Shown here in pieces: positions 61,672 through 64,000 of a DNA stretch of 64,000 nucleotides (positions are counted from its first letter, which is position 1; each line of letters begins with the position of its first letter). Source of the DNA: Lichenostomus cassidix. Lineage: Eukaryota; Chordata; Aves; Passeriformes; Meliphagidae. The notes beneath the pieces were generated by a model. The model saw only the letters and a program-made list of their open reading frames with translations. It had not been told where the DNA came from and ran no database searches. Where the stretch lies: positions 50,528,077 to 50,592,076 of the forward strand of contig CM039211.1 of NCBI GenBank assembly GCA_008360975.2. The letters are read 5' to 3'. Position numbers and translations under genes: made by a program.

Positions 61672-64000
61672 GTGAGTACCGCACGGCCGCTCTCCGCGCT
61701 CCCTCCCGGCTCGGGCGGCACCGTTAGGCGCTTGTTTTCCCATCACGTGTCCCACGTAAAAGTCAGCAGGGGTTGGGTTTTTTAAGGAACTGGAAAGCGG
61801 GGGTTCTCGGACGCGCTCAAAAACATTTCACAGCAGCGGCGACCAGAAGATAATTCTTGCTCTTGGTGCTGTGGAAAATCTCAGCCGGCAGTGAATCATG
61901 AAGCTCGTCACGTGTCGCCTATGCTTTTTGTAGTTTAGCTTCCATACAGCTCACTTACCTGCTGCTATCCTTTCTACCAGCTAGCATTAGGAATCAGAGA
62001 TACCACGCTGTGCAACACCCAGTTATCTTTGGTGGAATCTGTGCATGGGCAGGTGATGATCCCTCTCAATTCAGGGTATTTATTGAGTGAAGGCTGTCCC
62101 GTCTCCTTGCTACTTACCCGTCTCCTTAGAAATTACTACATTTGAACTGAAGCTACTTACACTGAGATATGTACATGGTATTTCCTGTTTTTCCAGGAAA
62201 ATCAGCAAGTGCTCGGTGAACTTGTTACTCATCTTGCAGTCCTAAAAAAATTACTTCCTTTCTATCTGTAGATACGAAAAGGAATTTTAAAACATGATGT
62301 TTATACTGAATTTGTTTTTCTATGCCTCAGTTCTATGACTGAACTGCAGAGTGGAGAAGTACTCTAAATAAAATACTAATCACCAGTGAATTTTCTTAAC
62401 AGAAATAAGAATGAGCAGTGGTACTGCTTTTTGTCTGGGCAGTCTAGCACAAAAGTCAACATATTCAATTAATCTGGTTCTGTTTTGAGATAATCCTCTG
62501 TTGTTTGGTATCCAGGATACAGATACTTAGAAAAAAGACCCTTTTAATCTCAAGTCTTACGTCTGCAGCAGGATTAATTCCACCTGACTTGTAATAGAAT
62601 GTACTGATGTTAAATTCACTCAATCCTTTTGGGACATACAGCCAAAGAGTTTAGTTTTTATGTGCAAGCTTATAACACACTTCAGTGCAAATGAAAAGCA
62701 GCAGCAAAAGTGCTGATGCTCTTAACATTGTTCTGCCAGTCAGGTTATTGTGCTGCTTTATTGTTATTTGAACTTTGAACTGGTTTGCGAACGTCAGATT
62801 TTAACCAAACTGGTTCTCGTCTTCTGCCACACAATCTGTTAGACTGTGTTATTTTTTGGTTGCATTCATTAGAACAGGCAATTTTTTCTCTCTGCTCTAA
62901 GAAATAAGTTACCTGTTAAAAATAACATGTTTTCTTCATGTAATAAGTTGAGCTTTCCAGACTTCATTAAGTTTTAATTTTCTGGTTTTTAATGGCCTAT
63001 CTTTTTAAGGGTACAAATTCTGGGAAATGCTGTTAATAGTGACTTGCTGGTTTGGGTGGTCTGGCTCCTTAATAAAGACAGTATGGATCAGTCAGTGACT
63101 GTCTTGTAGCAAGAGTATTGTATACATAATCAAAGTACAAGTTACCTGTCCTCCTCCCTGCTGAGTTCTTACCTGGTTGTGTAAAATGTTCCAAGCAGCT
63201 TGTTGTAAAATTTTGCAAGTTCGTTTAAGGTATGTTACCAGTTCAGAAAAAAAACCTCTGCTGTCTTGGAAATAAATCCTTGACAATTTATCACATTTTC
63301 CTTACAGTTTGCCTGTGGAGATTGCAGTAATCTTCTAAATTCTGTTTCTTACCCCAAACTTGCAGTATGTGCAGTCAGTGCTGAGGTTAACATGGAAGCT
63401 TGAGGTACTTTCTTCATGTCGCTGAATGGCTTTTCTCTGGTAGTTTGGATAAATATTTGAATTGTGTAGATTATAGTCAACCATTCCTTCATACTGAGAC
63501 AGATCAAATAAGTAATTGTACAGTAATTCATGCCTTTGATTTTTTTTCTCTGCTGTTTCAGATGTGCAATTATTGCTTTCTTATTTCAACAGTAATACAA
63601 ATCTATAGATTTATAGATGTAGTGTATTTTAATGCATATATATGTATGTGATTTTAAAAGTATATTTAAAATGTATTTATTTATTCTCTAATATTTATTG
63701 GATCACTTTAAATTCAAAACCAAAATTATTTTTGTGGGGTTTTTTTTTTCACCACTACTTTGTACTGTACTTCAGTACCCAAACATAAGGGAGGATTGTT
63801 ATGAATTCCTTCAGATACCATTCTTCATTTTCCTTACTGTACTTCATCTGACTGCCCCCATACTGGTGCTCAGGTCAGTTGGTGCATCAGGCACAGCATC
63901 GCCAGCAGAGCGAGGGAGGGGATTGTCCTGCTCTGCTCTGCACTGGGGCAGCCTCACCTCCAGTGCTGGGGGCAGCTTTGGGTGCCACAATATAGGAGAG
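61672..64000 (+). other. HEXB: HEXB intron 2, partial
   Basis: AT-rich intronic sequence after the exon-2 donor. I searched for exon 3 (expected to encode a TLLV...WGALRGLETFSQL-like segment) and found none, so the intron runs at least 2.3 kb beyond the window edge. The only recognised content is the CR1 fragment at the right end. Confidence 0.75.
63868..64000 (+). mobile_element. CR1-type LINE fragment, cut by the window edge
   Basis: The sequence 'ggtgcatcaggcacagcatc', 'gagcgagggaggggattgtc', 'ctctgctctgcactggggca' and 'ggtgccacaatataggagag' matches a well-conserved plus-strand segment of CR1 elements. It lies inside HEXB intron 2 in the sense orientation and continues past the window. 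Confidence 0.75.

Larger units (their letters stand above)
60480..61730. promoter_or_regulatory. HEXB: HEXB CpG island and promoter region
   Basis: GC- and CpG-rich sequence covering the minisatellite, HEXB exons 1 and 2 and the tiny first intron. No TATA box is evident at a suitable distance from the start codon. GC boxes (GGGCGGG) are abundant, mostly inside the minisatellite, and one more lies near 61087. A TATA-less, Sp1/KLF-driven housekeeping promoter fits a lysosomal enzyme gene. The transcription start cannot be fixed but should lie between about 61020 and 61115. Confidence 0.75.

Overview
This is a vertebrate nuclear window that reads as a bird genome. It has long AT-rich non-coding stretches, many decayed CR1-type LINE fragments (several with the 8-bp 3' tail typical of bird CR1), at least one bird-type LTR-like repeat, and two protein-coding genes whose order matches conserved vertebrate synteny. 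The ENC1-HEXB pair lies on human 5q13, which corresponds to the avian Z chromosome, so a Z-linked origin is likely but inferred. No prokaryotic, plasmid or CRISPR content is present.

Layout: 1-18.7 kb is intergenic sequence downstream of ENC1, with CR1 remnants at 4.9, 10.9 and 11.3 kb. About 18.7-31.9 kb (minus strand) is ENC1. A CpG-island promoter and 5'UTR exon lie at about 31.6-31.9 kb, followed by a 4.6-kb first intron. A single exon holds the whole 589-aa coding sequence (25284-27053), and a probable intron interrupts the 3'UTR before a terminal 3'UTR exon of about 3.1 kb (about 21822-18690). 32.5-60.2 kb is the ENC1-HEXB intergenic interval, carrying CR1 copies near 44-45.7 and 51.1-52.2 kb, an LTR-like repeat at 54.4-55.5 kb with a CR1 inserted in it, and a second possible LTR at 56.2-56.7 kb. 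60.2-61.0 kb holds a CR1 fragment followed by a GC-rich 22-bp minisatellite. From 61.1 kb (plus strand) HEXB begins: exons 1 and 2 are complete and separated by only 93 bp, and the gene runs off the right edge inside intron 2.

The two genes are divergent and functionally unrelated: a BTB-Kelch adaptor and actin-binding protein of neural and ectodermal cells, and the beta subunit of lysosomal beta-hexosaminidase. I see no new multi-gene system. The observations most worth checking are the minisatellite in the HEXB promoter, which switches from a 3-unit to a 2-unit higher-order pattern and carries a GC box in nearly every copy; a short spliced upstream ORF that ends six bases before the ENC1 start; the ENC1 3'UTR intron 32 nt after the stop; AU-rich elements in the ENC1 3'UTR; and the complete absence of asparagine from the first 152 HEXB residues. 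All family assignments come from reading the sequence and from knowledge of the families; no database search was run.
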